Positions 42,394 to 51,656 are shown, counted from the first letter of the stretch. The stretch: DNA of 64,000 bases from DATBDN01 sp963715995 (GCA_963715995.1 OY970283.1:3224001-3288000), one strand, 5' to 3'. Notes: generated by a model from the sequence alone, not told the origin. Translations and numbers: made by a program.

Positions 42394-42431
42394 ACCGGAG
42401 GCTACCTCCACTTCTTCCGGAGGTTGCCTCC
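42374..42431. promoter_or_regulatory. Three TetR-type operators
   Basis: GGAGG-CTG-CCTCC at 42374-42386, GGAGG-CTA-CCTCC at 42397-42409 and GGAGG-TTG-CCTCC at 42419-42431. Spacing is 23 and 22 bp, two helical turns. They overlap and follow the promoter of the exporter and lie just upstream of the tetR start. Confidence 0.85.
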
Positions 42432-42472
42432 AGTTTAGCCACACACAGCTCCACCGACAAGTTGGGATTTTG

Positions 42473-43963
42473 ATGAACCTCACAGCACTCCAGACACCCA
42501 CTGCCGACCGCCGCCGGTGGGCCGCGCTCGCCGTGGTCTGCCTGGCGCAGCTCATGATCGTGCTCGATGTCTCGATCGTGAACGTCGCCCTGCCCTCGAT
42601 CCAGCACGACCTCCACATCAGCCAGGCAAACCTGACCTGGATCGTGAACGCGTTCCTCGTCACCTTCGGCAGCCTGCTGCTGCTCGCGGGCCGGCTGGGT
42701 GACCTGGTGGGGCGCAGGCGCGTGTTCCTGGCCGGGGTCACCACCTTCACCGTGGCCTCGCTGCTGTGCGGGATCGCACCGAGCGCCGGCGTGCTGATCG
42801 GCGCGCGGCTGCTCCAGGGGATCGGCGCGGCTGCGCAGGCCTCGGTGATCCTCGCGATCATCGTCACCGAGTTCCCAGAGCCCGAAGCGCGCGGCCGCGC
42901 GATGAGCGCGTACGTGTTCGTCTCGGTCGCCGGTGGCTCGCTCGGCCTGCTGGCCGGCGGCCTGCTGACCCAGGCGATCAACTGGCACTGGATCTTCTTC
43001 GTGAACCTGCCGATCGGCGCGGCCACGCTGGCGCTCGGCTACTCGCTGATCCGCCGCGACAGCGGGCTCGGCATCGAGCACGGTGTCGACTGGCTCGGCT
43101 CCCTGCTCGTGACCGCGTCGCTCATGAGCGGCATCTACTCGATCGTCGCGGCAACCACGCATGGCTGGGTGTCGTCGGAGACGATCGAGTTCGCCGTCCT
43201 CGCGGCGCTGCTGATGGCGGCGTTCGCAACGCTCGAGTCGCGCATCGCCAACCCGATCATGCCGCCGCGGATCCTCCAGCTGCGCAGCCTGATCCACGCA
43301 AGCGTGGTGCGGGGCTTCCTCGTGACCGGCATGTACTCGACGTTCTTCCTCGGCGCGCTCTACCTGGAGCACGTGCGCCACTACAGCGCGTTCCAGACCG
43401 GCGCCGCGTTCCTGCCGTGGACGCTGACCGTCGCGGTCCTCTCGCAGGGGATCACGGCGCGGCTGGTGGCGCGTCACGGATCACTCCGCGTGCTGACGAG
43501 CGGGATGATGATCGCCGCCGGCGGCCTGGTCGTCTTCAGCACCGTCGGGCCGACCACGGCCTTCTTCCCGACCGTGTTCGTCGCCTGCTTCGCGATCGGG
43601 CTCGGCATCGGCACCGCGTTCATGCCGCTGCTCACGATCGCGATGGCCGACGTCCCCGCAGCGGACGCCGGGCTCGGCTCGGGCATCACGAACGTGTCGC
43701 AGCAGCTCAGCGGCGCGCTCGGCCTTGCCGTGCTCAGCACGATCGCCGCGAACCACACCAAGAGCCTGCTCGCGAGCCACCACGCGCTCACGAGCTCGCT
43801 GATCGACGGCTACCAGCTCGCGTTCCTCACCGGAGCGGGCGTGATCGCCGTCGGCGTGGCTCTGGCCCTGGCCCTGCTCGGCCCGCGCGCCCGGAACCGC
43901 GCACTCGAACCAGCCCCTACCCACATGCCCGCAAACCTCGAGATGGAAAGACAAGCCGCATGA
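42473..43963 (+). CDS. MFS drug exporter (DHA2 type)
   Basis: A 496-residue protein with 14 predicted TM helices. The DHA2 signatures are present: LDVSIVNVALPSI (motif D1) in helix 1, and GRLGDLVGRRR (motif A). It should export drugs or toxic compounds with the proton gradient. It is under the adjacent TetR repressor, with an operator inside the promoter. Its stop codon overlaps the start of a small basic ORF (ATGA). Confidence 0.92.
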   Translation: MNLTALQTPTADRRRWAALAVVCLAQLMIVLDVSIVNVALPSIQHDLHISQANLTWIVNAFLVTFGSLLLLAGRLGDLVGRRRVFLAGVTTFTVASLLCGIAPSAGVLIGARLLQGIGAAAQASVILAIIVTEFPEPEARGRAMSAYVFVSVAGGSLGLLAGGLLTQAINWHWIFFVNLPIGAATLALGYSLIRRDSGLGIEHGVDWLGSLLVTASLMSGIYSIVAATTHGWVSSETIEFAVLAALLMAAFATLESRIANPIMPPRILQLRSLIHASVVRGFLVTGMYSTFFLGALYLEHVRHYSAFQTGAAFLPWTLTVAVLSQGITARLVARHGSLRVLTSGMMIAAGGLVVFSTVGPTTAFFPTVFVACFAIGLGIGTAFMPLLTIAMADVPAADAGLGSGITNVSQQLSGALGLAVLSTIAANHTKSLLASHHALTSSLIDGYQLAFLTGAGVIAVGVALALALLGPRARNRALEPAPTHMPANLEMERQAA

Positions 43964-44130
43964 CAAACAGCACCCACAGCCACTCTCAGCAGGCGGGGTC
44001 CGTGACCGGCCCGCGCCGGACCAAGCAGGGTCGCCGGCGAAAGCTCGTCTACCAGGGCGTGATCGCCGGCTACCTGCACGAGATCTCGACCCACCACCTG
44101 ACCGTGACGGAGCCCGCGCGCGCGTCCTGA
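43960..44130 (+). CDS. Small basic protein coupled to the exporter
   Basis: A 56-residue ORF with a start overlapping the MFS stop (ATGA). The sequence is polar and basic (TGPRRTKQGRRRKLVYQG) and ends before the hydrolase start. It has no recognisable family. The overlap suggests translation, but it may be a chance open frame. Confidence 0.4.
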   Translation: MTNSTHSHSQQAGSVTGPRRTKQGRRRKLVYQGVIAGYLHEISTHHLTVTEPARAS

Positions 44131-44143
44131 GACAATCGCGCCG

Positions 44144-44908
44144 GTGGAGCTGGCGCATGACGAGGACGGGAGCGGCGCTGCGGTGGTGCTGCTCCACGCC
44201 GGCCTGGCCGACCGCAGCATGTGGGACGAGTTGCTGCCCGCGCTGGCGGAGGCGGGCTATCGCGCCATCGCGATCGACCTTCCGGGCTTCGGCGAGTCGG
44301 CGGTGGCGCACGAGCTGGACCCGTGGAACGACGTGCTGGAGACCATGGATGCACTCGACGTGGACCAGGCGGTGCTCGTGGGCAACTCGTGGGGTGGCGC
44401 CGTGGCGCTGCGCGTGGCGGTCCTGGCTCCGGAGCGCGTGAGCGCCCTGGTGCTGGTGTCGGCTCCCCCGGCAGAGGACGAGCCGACCGCCGAGCTCGAG
44501 GACGCCTGGGATGCGGAGGAGGCGGCGCTCGCGAGCGGCGACACCGAGGCGGCGGTCGCGGCGGTCCTCGACGCCTGGCTGCTTCCCGACGCGCCGGAGG
44601 AGCTGCGCTCGCGCGTGGCGGCGATGCAGCGCCGGACGTTCCAGTTACAGGACATGGCAGCGGAGCCGCGTGACGCGCCCGACCCCGTGGTGCCCGCCGC
44701 CGCCACCCTCGGTGGCCTGCCGGTGCCGGCGCTCGTGGCCGTGGGCGAGCACGACATGGCCGACTTCCACGCCGAAGCCGACTCGCTGGCCGAGCTCCTC
44801 CCCCACGCGCGTCACGCGGTCATCGCGGGCGCCCGCCACCTGGCGCCGCTCGAGCAGCCGCTCGAGTTCCAGGCGCTGCTCCTCGACTTCCTGCGTAACC
44901 CGGACTGA
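44144..44908 (+). CDS. Alpha/beta hydrolase
   Basis: A 254-residue hydrolase. The nucleophile elbow is GNSWGG, with the Ser at about residue 84, an oxyanion-side pattern LLHAGLADRSMWD, an acid in VGEHDMADF and a final His in GARHLAPLE. The fold is that of small-molecule esterases or C-C hydrolases; the substrate is unknown. The start is GTG 44144. The LigD-type polymerase gene follows after 4 bp, so they may be co-transcribed, but no functional link is evident. Confidence 0.88.
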   Translation: MELAHDEDGSGAAVVLLHAGLADRSMWDELLPALAEAGYRAIAIDLPGFGESAVAHELDPWNDVLETMDALDVDQAVLVGNSWGGAVALRVAVLAPERVSALVLVSAPPAEDEPTAELEDAWDAEEAALASGDTEAAVAAVLDAWLLPDAPEELRSRVAAMQRRTFQLQDMAAEPRDAPDPVVPAAATLGGLPVPALVAVGEHDMADFHAEADSLAELLPHARHAVIAGARHLAPLEQPLEFQALLLDFLRNPD

Positions 44909-44912
44909 CACG

Positions 44913-45971
44913 ATGGCCGGAACCGCAACCACCATCGACGCGGGCGGGCGCGAGTTGCGCGTGTCGAGCCCCGAGCGCGTGATCTTCGCCGCGACCGATC
45001 ACACCCCGGAGCTGACCAAGCTCGACGTGGTCGAGTACTACCTCGCGGTCGAGGACGGGATCATGCGCGCGCTGCGCAACCGCCCGACGACGCTTGAGCG
45101 ATGGACGAAGGGCGTCCACCCCGGAGTGGTCGTCTCCACCCGCGAACGCGGCGGCGGCGATGCGTTCTTCCAGAAGCGCGTGCCCAAGGGCGCCCCCGAC
45201 TACCTGGAGACCGCGCGGATCGAGTTCCCGTCCGGCCGCACCGCCGACGAGATCTGCCCGACCGAGATCGCGGTGGTGGGCTGGGCGGCGCAGATGGGCA
45301 CGATCACGTTCCATCCGTGGCCCGTCCGCCGCGACGACGTGGACCACCCCGACGAGCTGCGACTGGATCTCGACCCACAGCCCGGCACCGACTTCGCCGA
45401 CGCGGTTCGCGTGGCTGGCTGCGCGCGCGACCTGCTCGCCGACCTGGGCTACACGGGCTTCCCGAAGACCTCGGGCGGGCGCGGCATCCACATCTACGTG
45501 CGCATCGAGCGCAACTGGACCTTCACCGACGTGCGCCACGCGGCGATCGCCTTCGGACGCGAGCTCGAGCGCCGGCTGCCTGGCGAGGTCACGACCAAGT
45601 GGTGGAAGGAGGAGCGCGGCGAGCGCATCTTCGTGGACTACAACCAGAACGCGCGCGACCGCACGATCGCCTCCGCGTACAGCATCCGGCCGAAGCCCGG
45701 GGCGCCGGTGTCGGCGCCCGTCGAGTGGGACGAGCTGAGCGAGGTCGCGCCCGAGGACTTCAACGTGGCGACCATGCCGGCCCGCTTCGCCGAGGTGGGC
45801 GACCGCCACGCGGCGATCGACGACGTGGCGCACTCACTCCAGCCGCTGCTCGACATGTACGAGGCCGACGAGGCGGGCGACATGCCCTACCCGCCCGACT
45901 ACCCGAAGATGCCCGGGGAGCCGAAACGCGTGCAGCCGTCGCGCGACCGCGACCGCAAGCGCGCGGACTAG
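44913..45971 (+). CDS. LigD-type primase-polymerase domain protein
   Basis: A 352-residue stand-alone polymerase of the archaeo-eukaryotic primase fold, as in the polymerase domain of LigD that fills ends in bacterial non-homologous end joining. Seen: LRLDLDPQPG, the metal-binding Asp pair (about 149-155), FPKTSGGRGIHIYV (nucleotide-binding His) and KWWKEERGERIFVDYNQN. No ligase or nuclease domain is attached, and no Ku gene is nearby. Its 3' end overlaps by 4 bp the convergent exonuclease III gene. Confidence 0.93.
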   Translation: MAGTATTIDAGGRELRVSSPERVIFAATDHTPELTKLDVVEYYLAVEDGIMRALRNRPTTLERWTKGVHPGVVVSTRERGGGDAFFQKRVPKGAPDYLETARIEFPSGRTADEICPTEIAVVGWAAQMGTITFHPWPVRRDDVDHPDELRLDLDPQPGTDFADAVRVAGCARDLLADLGYTGFPKTSGGRGIHIYVRIERNWTFTDVRHAAIAFGRELERRLPGEVTTKWWKEERGERIFVDYNQNARDRTIASAYSIRPKPGAPVSAPVEWDELSEVAPEDFNVATMPARFAEVGDRHAAIDDVAHSLQPLLDMYEADEAGDMPYPPDYPKMPGEPKRVQPSRDRDRKRAD

Positions 45972-46828
45972 GACTGCGGCAGCTTCTTCGTGCCCCGGCG
46001 CGCCGCCGGCGCCGACGGTGGCGGCACCACCGGGCCGATGTCGCCGTCGGGCGCCTCGTCCAGGTCGACGATGACCGGCGCGTGGTCGCTCGGGCCCTTG
46101 CCCTTGCGGGCCTGGCGGTCGATCCAGGCCGCCTTCACGCGCTCGGCCACGGGAGCCGACGCCAGCACCAGGTCGATACGCATGCCCAGGTCCTGGTGGA
46201 ACATGCCGGCGCGGTAGTCCCAGTAGGAGAAGACGCGCTCGGCCGGCCAGCGCTCGCGGACGACGTCGTGCAGCCCGAGCGCCTGGAGCTCCGCCAGCGC
46301 GGCGCGCTCGGGCGCTGTCACGTGCGTGTGCCCGACATACGCCTCGGGGTCGAACACGTCGTCATCGGCCGGCGCGATGTTCATGTCGCCGCAGACGATC
46401 GTCGCCTCGGGGCCCGCGGCCACCTGCTCGCGCAGCGACCCGAGCCAGGCGAGCTTGTAGTTGTAGTGCTCGGAGTCCGGCTCGCGCCCGTTCGGCACGT
46501 AGACGCACACGATGCGGATGCCACCGCAGGTGGCGGAGATGGCACGCGCTTCCTGGTGCGGGAATCCCGGGCCGCCCGGCAGCCCGGGGACGACGTCATC
46601 GAGCCCGACGCGCGAGAGGATGGCGACCCCGTTCCACGCCGTCTCGCCATGCGCGGCGTACTCGTACCCGCGCGCCGCGAGCTCATCCGCCAGGAGCTCG
46701 GCGAACGAATCGTCCGCGAGCTTCGTCTCCTGGAGGCAGACCACATCCGGGCGCCGCTCGTCGAGCCACGGCAGCAGCCGCGGCAGTCGCTGCTTGACCG
46801 AGTTGACGTTCCAGGTGACGACGCGCAC
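45968..46828 (-). CDS. xthA: Exodeoxyribonuclease III
   Basis: A 286-residue AP endonuclease/3' exonuclease used in base excision repair. The endonuclease-exonuclease-phosphatase motifs are complete: TWNVNS, CLQETKL (metal Glu), YVPNG, GDMNIAP, and the final GPSDHAP (catalytic His). A basic/proline-rich tail of about 25 residues follows. GTG is the start. Convergent with the LigD-type gene. Confidence 0.95.
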   Translation of the reverse strand: MRVVTWNVNSVKQRLPRLLPWLDERRPDVVCLQETKLADDSFAELLADELAARGYEYAAHGETAWNGVAILSRVGLDDVVPGLPGGPGFPHQEARAISATCGGIRIVCVYVPNGREPDSEHYNYKLAWLGSLREQVAAGPEATIVCGDMNIAPADDDVFDPEAYVGHTHVTAPERAALAELQALGLHDVVRERWPAERVFSYWDYRAGMFHQDLGMRIDLVLASAPVAERVKAAWIDRQARKGKGPSDHAPVIVDLDEAPDGDIGPVVPPPSAPAARRGTKKLPQS

Positions 46829-46849
46829 GGCAGCTGACGGTATCGATGG

Positions 46850-48154
46850 TCAGCGGCGCACCTGCTCGATCGGCTCGTCGAGCACGTGCAGGCTGCCGTT
46901 GAAGAGCGCTACGAGTGCCACCACCGAGAACGCTGCGCCCCACACGACCGCGGCGGTCGGCGCCGACGTCGCTCCCACGATTACGCCGATCGTGATCGGC
47001 GCCAGCCAGCGAAGCCCGTTCGCCGCCAGGTCGAGCGACGTCGTGACGCGCCCGATCAGCGCGTCGGGGATGAGCTGCGCCTCGTAGGTCGCGAGCGTGA
47101 CGTTCAGCGGGACCGCGACCACAGAGACCAGCGCAAGCGCAGCGCCGATCCCCCACGGCGAGCGGACGACAGCCATCGTGAATGCGGCGAAGGCCAGGCA
47201 CCACGACAGCGCGACAACCAGCCAGCGGCCAGCGAAGCGTGCGATCACGTAGCCGCTGGCGATCGCGCCGATCACCCCGCCGGCTGCGCCGATCGCCTCC
47301 GCGGCGCCGATGACCGTTGCGCTCCCCCCGCGCTCACGGACCAGCAGGATCACGAGCAGCATCAGCCCCGAGCCGAGCATGTTCATCATCGCCGCCCACC
47401 AGGCGACGAAGCGCAGGTATGGATCGCGCACGAGGTAACGCAGGCCGGTCACGACCGCGCTCCGCAGCGGCTCGCGCTCGGCGCGTTCTGCGATGTCGGG
47501 GCCGAGTGGCCTGCGGATGACGAGCACTCCCACAACCGATGCCAGGTACGAGATCGCGTCGATCACGAACGGCAGCGCGCGGGCGGCGGTGAGGAGCACG
47601 CCGCCAAGCGACGGCCCGATCACCCGCACTCCCATGTCGCGCGCATGCAGCTGCGCCGCCGCGCCCGCGTACTGCTCGGCGCTGACCAGGCGTCGCAGCG
47701 CTGCGTTCTCTGCTCCGCGCGTGATGCCGAGTACCACGCCGTCGATGAAGCCGGCGGCTGCAACGTGGGCGAGCACCACGTGGCCGGCCGCGACGGCGAC
47801 CGCCACGCTTCCGACCACAACCGCCTGCACCAGCGGACCGGCCAGCAGCAGGCTGCGCCGCGACCAGCGGTCGGCCAGCGCGCCTCCGACGAGCAAGGTC
47901 GTGAGGCTGCCCACGTTGGCCGCCGCCGCGACGATGCCGGTCTTCGCCGCCGAGTGCGTGGCGAACAGGACCAGCACCGGGTAGGCGAAGGTCGACAGCG
48001 AACTGCCGAGGCTCGACAGCGTCTCGCCGACGAGCCAGCCCACGTAGTCGCGGTTGCGCAGCAACCCCCCGCGTCCATCCACGGGCGCGAGGCTAGTCAC
48101 GCCGCGGCCAGGGCTGCGGCCTGGACGGCGCCGCGTCTGTCCGGGATTCGCCAT
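46850..48154 (-). CDS. MFS transporter (EntS/DHA3-like)
   Basis: A 434-residue protein with 12 TM helices beginning near residue 35 (YVGWLVGETLSSLGSSLSTF), with GGALADRWSRRSLL as motif A. The layout is that of DHA3 exporters such as EntS. The start ATG 48154 has GGGGAAG upstream; a GTG about 18 codons later is possible. It is divergent from a gene of unknown function. Substrate unknown. Confidence 0.88.
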   Translation of the reverse strand: MANPGQTRRRPGRSPGRGVTSLAPVDGRGGLLRNRDYVGWLVGETLSSLGSSLSTFAYPVLVLFATHSAAKTGIVAAAANVGSLTTLLVGGALADRWSRRSLLLAGPLVQAVVVGSVAVAVAAGHVVLAHVAAAGFIDGVVLGITRGAENAALRRLVSAEQYAGAAAQLHARDMGVRVIGPSLGGVLLTAARALPFVIDAISYLASVVGVLVIRRPLGPDIAERAEREPLRSAVVTGLRYLVRDPYLRFVAWWAAMMNMLGSGLMLLVILLVRERGGSATVIGAAEAIGAAGGVIGAIASGYVIARFAGRWLVVALSWCLAFAAFTMAVVRSPWGIGAALALVSVVAVPLNVTLATYEAQLIPDALIGRVTTSLDLAANGLRWLAPITIGVIVGATSAPTAAVVWGAAFSVVALVALFNGSLHVLDEPIEQVRR

Positions 48155-48220
48155 AGCTTCCCCTGCCGGGTGGCTCGTTAGCGCCAGTTTTCGTGTGCCT
48201 TCTGCGGGACCGGGCGCGCC

Positions 48221-48841
48221 GTGAAGGCGCGCGTGTTTCCGGCGTGGCTCGATGAGCTGTTCCCGGGCGAGCGCGCCACGCTGGGCGCTCGGCGGGCGTT
48301 CGCGTGCAAGGCATGCCTGCGCAGCTGGATGGCGGAGGTGGAGACCAACGCCGAGCCGCTCGTGCGGCAGATGGTCGGCGGCTATGCGCTGGTGCTCACG
48401 CTCGAGAACCAGAGCCAGGTCGCGAGCTGGGCGGCCAAGACCCTGACCACGCTTCAGGCGCTGCGCAACCGCGAGCTGTTCTCGCCCGCGCTCTACGAGG
48501 AAGTGGCGCTGGGCAGACGCCCGCCGACCGGCTTCCGCATCGCGCTCACCGGCCGCCCGCGCGATGGCAACTGGCCGTGCCGCTTCTCCGCGATCGGCTC
48601 CGCCTCGGCGCGCCGCGACTGGGACGTGGAGCCCACGTTCCCGGACAGCCCGATCGACCACTACCGCGCCGAGCTGTGCGTTGGGCACCTGGTCGTGCGC
48701 GCCACGGCGCGCCTGTCCCCTACCGGCCACGACTTCGACCGCGGGAACGCGCTCGACATCTGGCCGGCGCGCACGCCCGTTCGCTGGCCGCCGCAGCGCT
48801 CGCGCGAGCAGGCCCCGGCGGCCGCGCGCATCGCCGCCTAG
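48221..48841 (+). CDS. Protein of unknown function with a possible zinc site
   Basis: A 206-residue protein; I do not recognise a family. It has CKACLRSWM at about 29-37, then LTLENQSQVASWAAKTLTTLQ and a later GHLVVRAT. The frame remains open upstream of the first start (GTG 48221) and there reads SCAFCGTGRAV, giving a CxxC that would pair with the CxxC near residue 29, but no start codon lies between it and a stop. Either the start is unusual, or the protein has lost its first zinc half. It is convergent with the ABC-F gene. Confidence 0.6.
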   Translation: MKARVFPAWLDELFPGERATLGARRAFACKACLRSWMAEVETNAEPLVRQMVGGYALVLTLENQSQVASWAAKTLTTLQALRNRELFSPALYEEVALGRRPPTGFRIALTGRPRDGNWPCRFSAIGSASARRDWDVEPTFPDSPIDHYRAELCVGHLVVRATARLSPTGHDFDRGNALDIWPARTPVRWPPQRSREQAPAAARIAA

Positions 48842-48846
48842 CCGGC

Positions 48847-50487
48847 TCAGGTCAGGAGCTTCGCCAGGCGCACATCGGGCGCGCCTTCCGGCTCCACGAG
48901 CGCCGCCATCATCGACTCGAAGTCCGGCAGTGCCAGCACCGAGCCGTCGTGCAGCACCATCAGGAAGCGATCCATGCGCCGCAGGAAGGCACGGTCGTGC
49001 GAGACCGCGACGACCGTGCCCTCGAAGCCCTCGAGCGCCGACTCGAGCGCCTCGGCCGAGTCGATGTCCAGGTTGTCTGTGGGCTCGTCCAGCAGCAGCA
49101 GGTTGTGGCCGTCGAGCTCCAGGCAGAGGATCTCCAGGCGCGCCTTCTGGCCGCCGCTCAGAACGTCGTACTGGCGCTGCGCGGCCTCGGCCAGCCCGTA
49201 GCGCGCGAGCGCGCCCATCGCCCGCTCAACGCCGGCGACCCGGGTCAGCACCACGTCGATGACCTTGCGCCCGGAGAAGTCGCCGCGCACGTTCAGCTGC
49301 GTGAAGTGGCCGATCGAGACGCGATTGCCGATCCGCACGTCGCCCGTCATCGGCAGATCCTCCTCGCCTGCGAACGCGCGCATCAGGTGCGTCTTGCCGC
49401 CGCCGTTCGGGCCTACCACGCCAACGCGCTCGCCGAAGTGGACCTCCTCGCTGAACGGGCGCACGAGCTGATCGATGCCAAGCGACTTGACAACCAGCGC
49501 AAGCCGAGCGGAATCGCCGCCGCGGATGCGCATCTTGATCTGCTGATCGGCAACAGGGGCGGGCGGCGGCCCGCTGTCGGCGAAGCGATGCCAGCGCGAC
49601 TCTGCCGCGTCAGCCTTCTTCGCCCAGTCGGGCGCATAGCGAGCGCGCTCCTTGAAGGTCTTCATCAGCCGGTAGAGCCGGCGTTCCTCCTCCCTCCAGC
49701 GCCTCACCGCGTCGCCGAGCTTGCGCTGGCGCTCTTCGCGTGCCTCGGGGTAGGTGGCGTACGAGCCCGGGTGGATCCAGCAGCCGCCGGCCTCGAGCGT
49801 TAGCACTGAACGCACCGCGGACGCGAGCAGGTCGCGGTCGTGCGAGATGAGCAGCACGGTCTTGCGCGAGGCGGCGATCTGCGCCTCGAGCTCGCGCTTG
49901 GCAGGCACGTCGAGGAAGTTGTCGGGCTCGTCCAGCAGCAGCACCTCGTCGTCAGATGCGAACAGGATCTCGAGCACCAGGCGCTTGCGCTCACCGCCGG
50001 ACAGGGTCGACGCGGGCCGGTCGGCCAGCGCCGGGAACGACGACCTGACGATGCGTCGGCACGCCTCGTCCCAGCGCGCCTCGAGCTCGTAGCCGCCGAG
50101 CGCCGACCACTCGCCGATCGCGTTGCCAAGGTCCATGCCCGCGCTGTCGTCGCCAGCCGCCAGCGCGCGCTCGGCGGTGAGCATCCGTTCCCCCGCCCGC
50201 CGCAACGCAGTCGGAGCGAGCGCTGTGAGCAGCTCGCGCACGCTGCGCGTGTCGCCGCCGACGCCCACGTCCTGCGGCATGTAGGCGAGCCGCCCACCGA
50301 CCTGGAACTCGCCCTCGTCCAGCGGCAGCTCGCCCGTGAGCACGCGAAACAGCGTCGACTTGCCGACCCCGTTCGGGCCGACGATGCCCACGTGATCGCC
50401 CGGCCCGACGTGGAAGCTGACGTCGGCGAACAGCAGGTCGCCGCCCGGATGGGCGTAGGCGAGCGAGTTGGCCGTGACGTGGGCCAT
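48847..50487 (-). CDS. ABC-F family ATPase
   Basis: A 546-residue soluble protein with two ABC ATP-binding domains: Walker A GPNGVGKS and GPNGGGKT, signatures LSGGERKR and LSGGQKARL, and the interdomain linker with a basic helix (about 260-300, RQRKLGDAVRRWREEERRL). ABC-F proteins act on the ribosome and some protect from antibiotics. The start is ATG 50487; a GTG two codons earlier is possible. No regulatory leader peptide is obvious. Confidence 0.93.
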   Translation of the reverse strand: MAHVTANSLAYAHPGGDLLFADVSFHVGPGDHVGIVGPNGVGKSTLFRVLTGELPLDEGEFQVGGRLAYMPQDVGVGGDTRSVRELLTALAPTALRRAGERMLTAERALAAGDDSAGMDLGNAIGEWSALGGYELEARWDEACRRIVRSSFPALADRPASTLSGGERKRLVLEILFASDDEVLLLDEPDNFLDVPAKRELEAQIAASRKTVLLISHDRDLLASAVRSVLTLEAGGCWIHPGSYATYPEAREERQRKLGDAVRRWREEERRLYRLMKTFKERARYAPDWAKKADAAESRWHRFADSGPPPAPVADQQIKMRIRGGDSARLALVVKSLGIDQLVRPFSEEVHFGERVGVVGPNGGGKTHLMRAFAGEEDLPMTGDVRIGNRVSIGHFTQLNVRGDFSGRKVIDVVLTRVAGVERAMGALARYGLAEAAQRQYDVLSGGQKARLEILCLELDGHNLLLLDEPTDNLDIDSAEALESALEGFEGTVVAVSHDRAFLRRMDRFLMVLHDGSVLALPDFESMMAALVEPEGAPDVRLAKLLT

Positions 50488-50508
50488 GCCCACATCATGG
50501 CCGAGGCG

Positions 50509-50880
50509 CTACTTCAGGTTCGCGACCTTCGGGCCCATCGCCTCGCCGAGCGCCATCAGTCCCGACGCCGGGCGCACCATCACGGTGAAGTCCTCGATCA
50601 GCCCGTCGGCGTTCATCCGAAGCAGGTCGAGCCCCTGGAGCTGCTTGTCGCCCACGCGCGCGCGGAACACGAGCGCGTGCGTGTCGCCATCGGTGAGCTC
50701 GTCGGTGTACTCGAAGTCCTCGAAGGTCTCGAACACTGCCCGCAGCACGCCCGACACGTTCTGGCTGCCCTCGAACGGCCGGTGCGCGACGGGGCTGTTG
50801 AAGACAACGTCCGGGGCCAGGCACGCCACGGCCGCGTCGATGTCGCCGGCCTCGACGGCCTGGCGGAACGCGCTGCTCAT
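50509..50880 (-). CDS. SnoaL-like (NTF2 fold) protein
   Basis: A 123-residue protein with an NTF2-like pattern: an N-terminal helix (MSSAFRQAVEAGDIDAAV), a beta sheet with DVVFNSPVAHRPFEG, and a C-terminal strand DGLIEDFTVMVRP. The family includes small isomerases, cyclases and proteins without known activity. Its start overlaps the stop of the glutathione S-transferase gene by 4 bp, so both are co-translated. Confidence 0.85.
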   Translation of the reverse strand: MSSAFRQAVEAGDIDAAVACLAPDVVFNSPVAHRPFEGSQNVSGVLRAVFETFEDFEYTDELTDGDTHALVFRARVGDKQLQGLDLLRMNADGLIEDFTVMVRPASGLMALGEAMGPKVANLK

Positions 50881-51656
50881 GCAGGTAACCGGTGGCGGTG
50901 GTACATCTCGGCGACCCATTGTGCTCCAGGACGCTCGCGCAGCGTCCCCAGGAACTCGCGCGCGCCCTCGGGCATCTGCTCGAGCGACGGTGAGGGGTAC
51001 GGGAACTCGTCGGGCTGCGCGAGCGGATAGAAGAGCGACGCCGCGGTCAGGTCGGCGCTCGTGAACCGGTCCCCCACGAGGTAGTCGCCGCCACCGAGCT
51101 CCGACTCCAGCCGGTCGAGCGCCGCGATCGTCTTCGCGCGGCTGTGCATCGAGGGCTCCTCGTGGATGTCGAAGATGCGGCGCATGCCCATGCGCAGGAC
51201 CGGGAAGCTGCCGCGCAGGAGCGCGCGGCTGAGCCCGCTCGCGCCGTCGGTGAACAGGGGGATCACCACGTCTGGATGTGGCAGCAGCTCCCAGTAGATG
51301 GCGCGCCGGATGTGCGGCCCGAGCTCCTCGTCGAAGAACTCCTCGAGCTCGAGCGCGCGGCGGCGCTCGACCGGGTCTGACGGGATCAGCTCCGGCTCGG
51401 GCCAGCGCTCCTCGATCGCGAGCAGGATGGCGCTCGAGTCGCCAATTCCCACTCCGTCGATCTGAAGGACTGGTGATGTGTCCACGCCGGCCAGGCGCTT
51501 GGTGAGCAGCTGGTGCACTCCCGGCAACATCGAGCGGCGGGTGTGCGGGATGCGCTTGTAGTCGAGCGCCCAGCGCGCCTTCTCGTTGTAGTGGGAGATC
51601 TGGAGCTGCCAGAGGACCGGTCGCGAGCCGACCGCTTGTGCGCTGAGCGTTGTCAT
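50877..51656 (-). CDS. Glutathione S-transferase family protein
   Basis: A 259-residue protein with a thioredoxin-like N-terminal domain (LWQLQISHYNEKARWALDYK; SPVLQIDG; GDSSAILLAIEERW) and a helical C-terminal domain (GGGDYLVGDRFTSADLTAAS), the standard GST layout. Actinobacteria generally use mycothiol, so the thiol partner is uncertain. It overlaps by one base the oxidoreductase upstream and by 4 bp the SnoaL gene downstream, indicating an operon. Confidence 0.9.
   Translation of the reverse strand: MTTLSAQAVGSRPVLWQLQISHYNEKARWALDYKRIPHTRRSMLPGVHQLLTKRLAGVDTSPVLQIDGVGIGDSSAILLAIEERWPEPELIPSDPVERRRALELEEFFDEELGPHIRRAIYWELLPHPDVVIPLFTDGASGLSRALLRGSFPVLRMGMRRIFDIHEEPSMHSRAKTIAALDRLESELGGGDYLVGDRFTSADLTAASLFYPLAQPDEFPYPSPSLEQMPEGAREFLGTLRERPGAQWVAEMYHRHRLPA

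Noticed and set aside
48155..48730. N-terminal extension of the MFS transporter by 192 codons
   Set aside because: The extension is antisense to the neighbouring gene and Arg-rich; a plausible start with a ribosome site lies at 48154.
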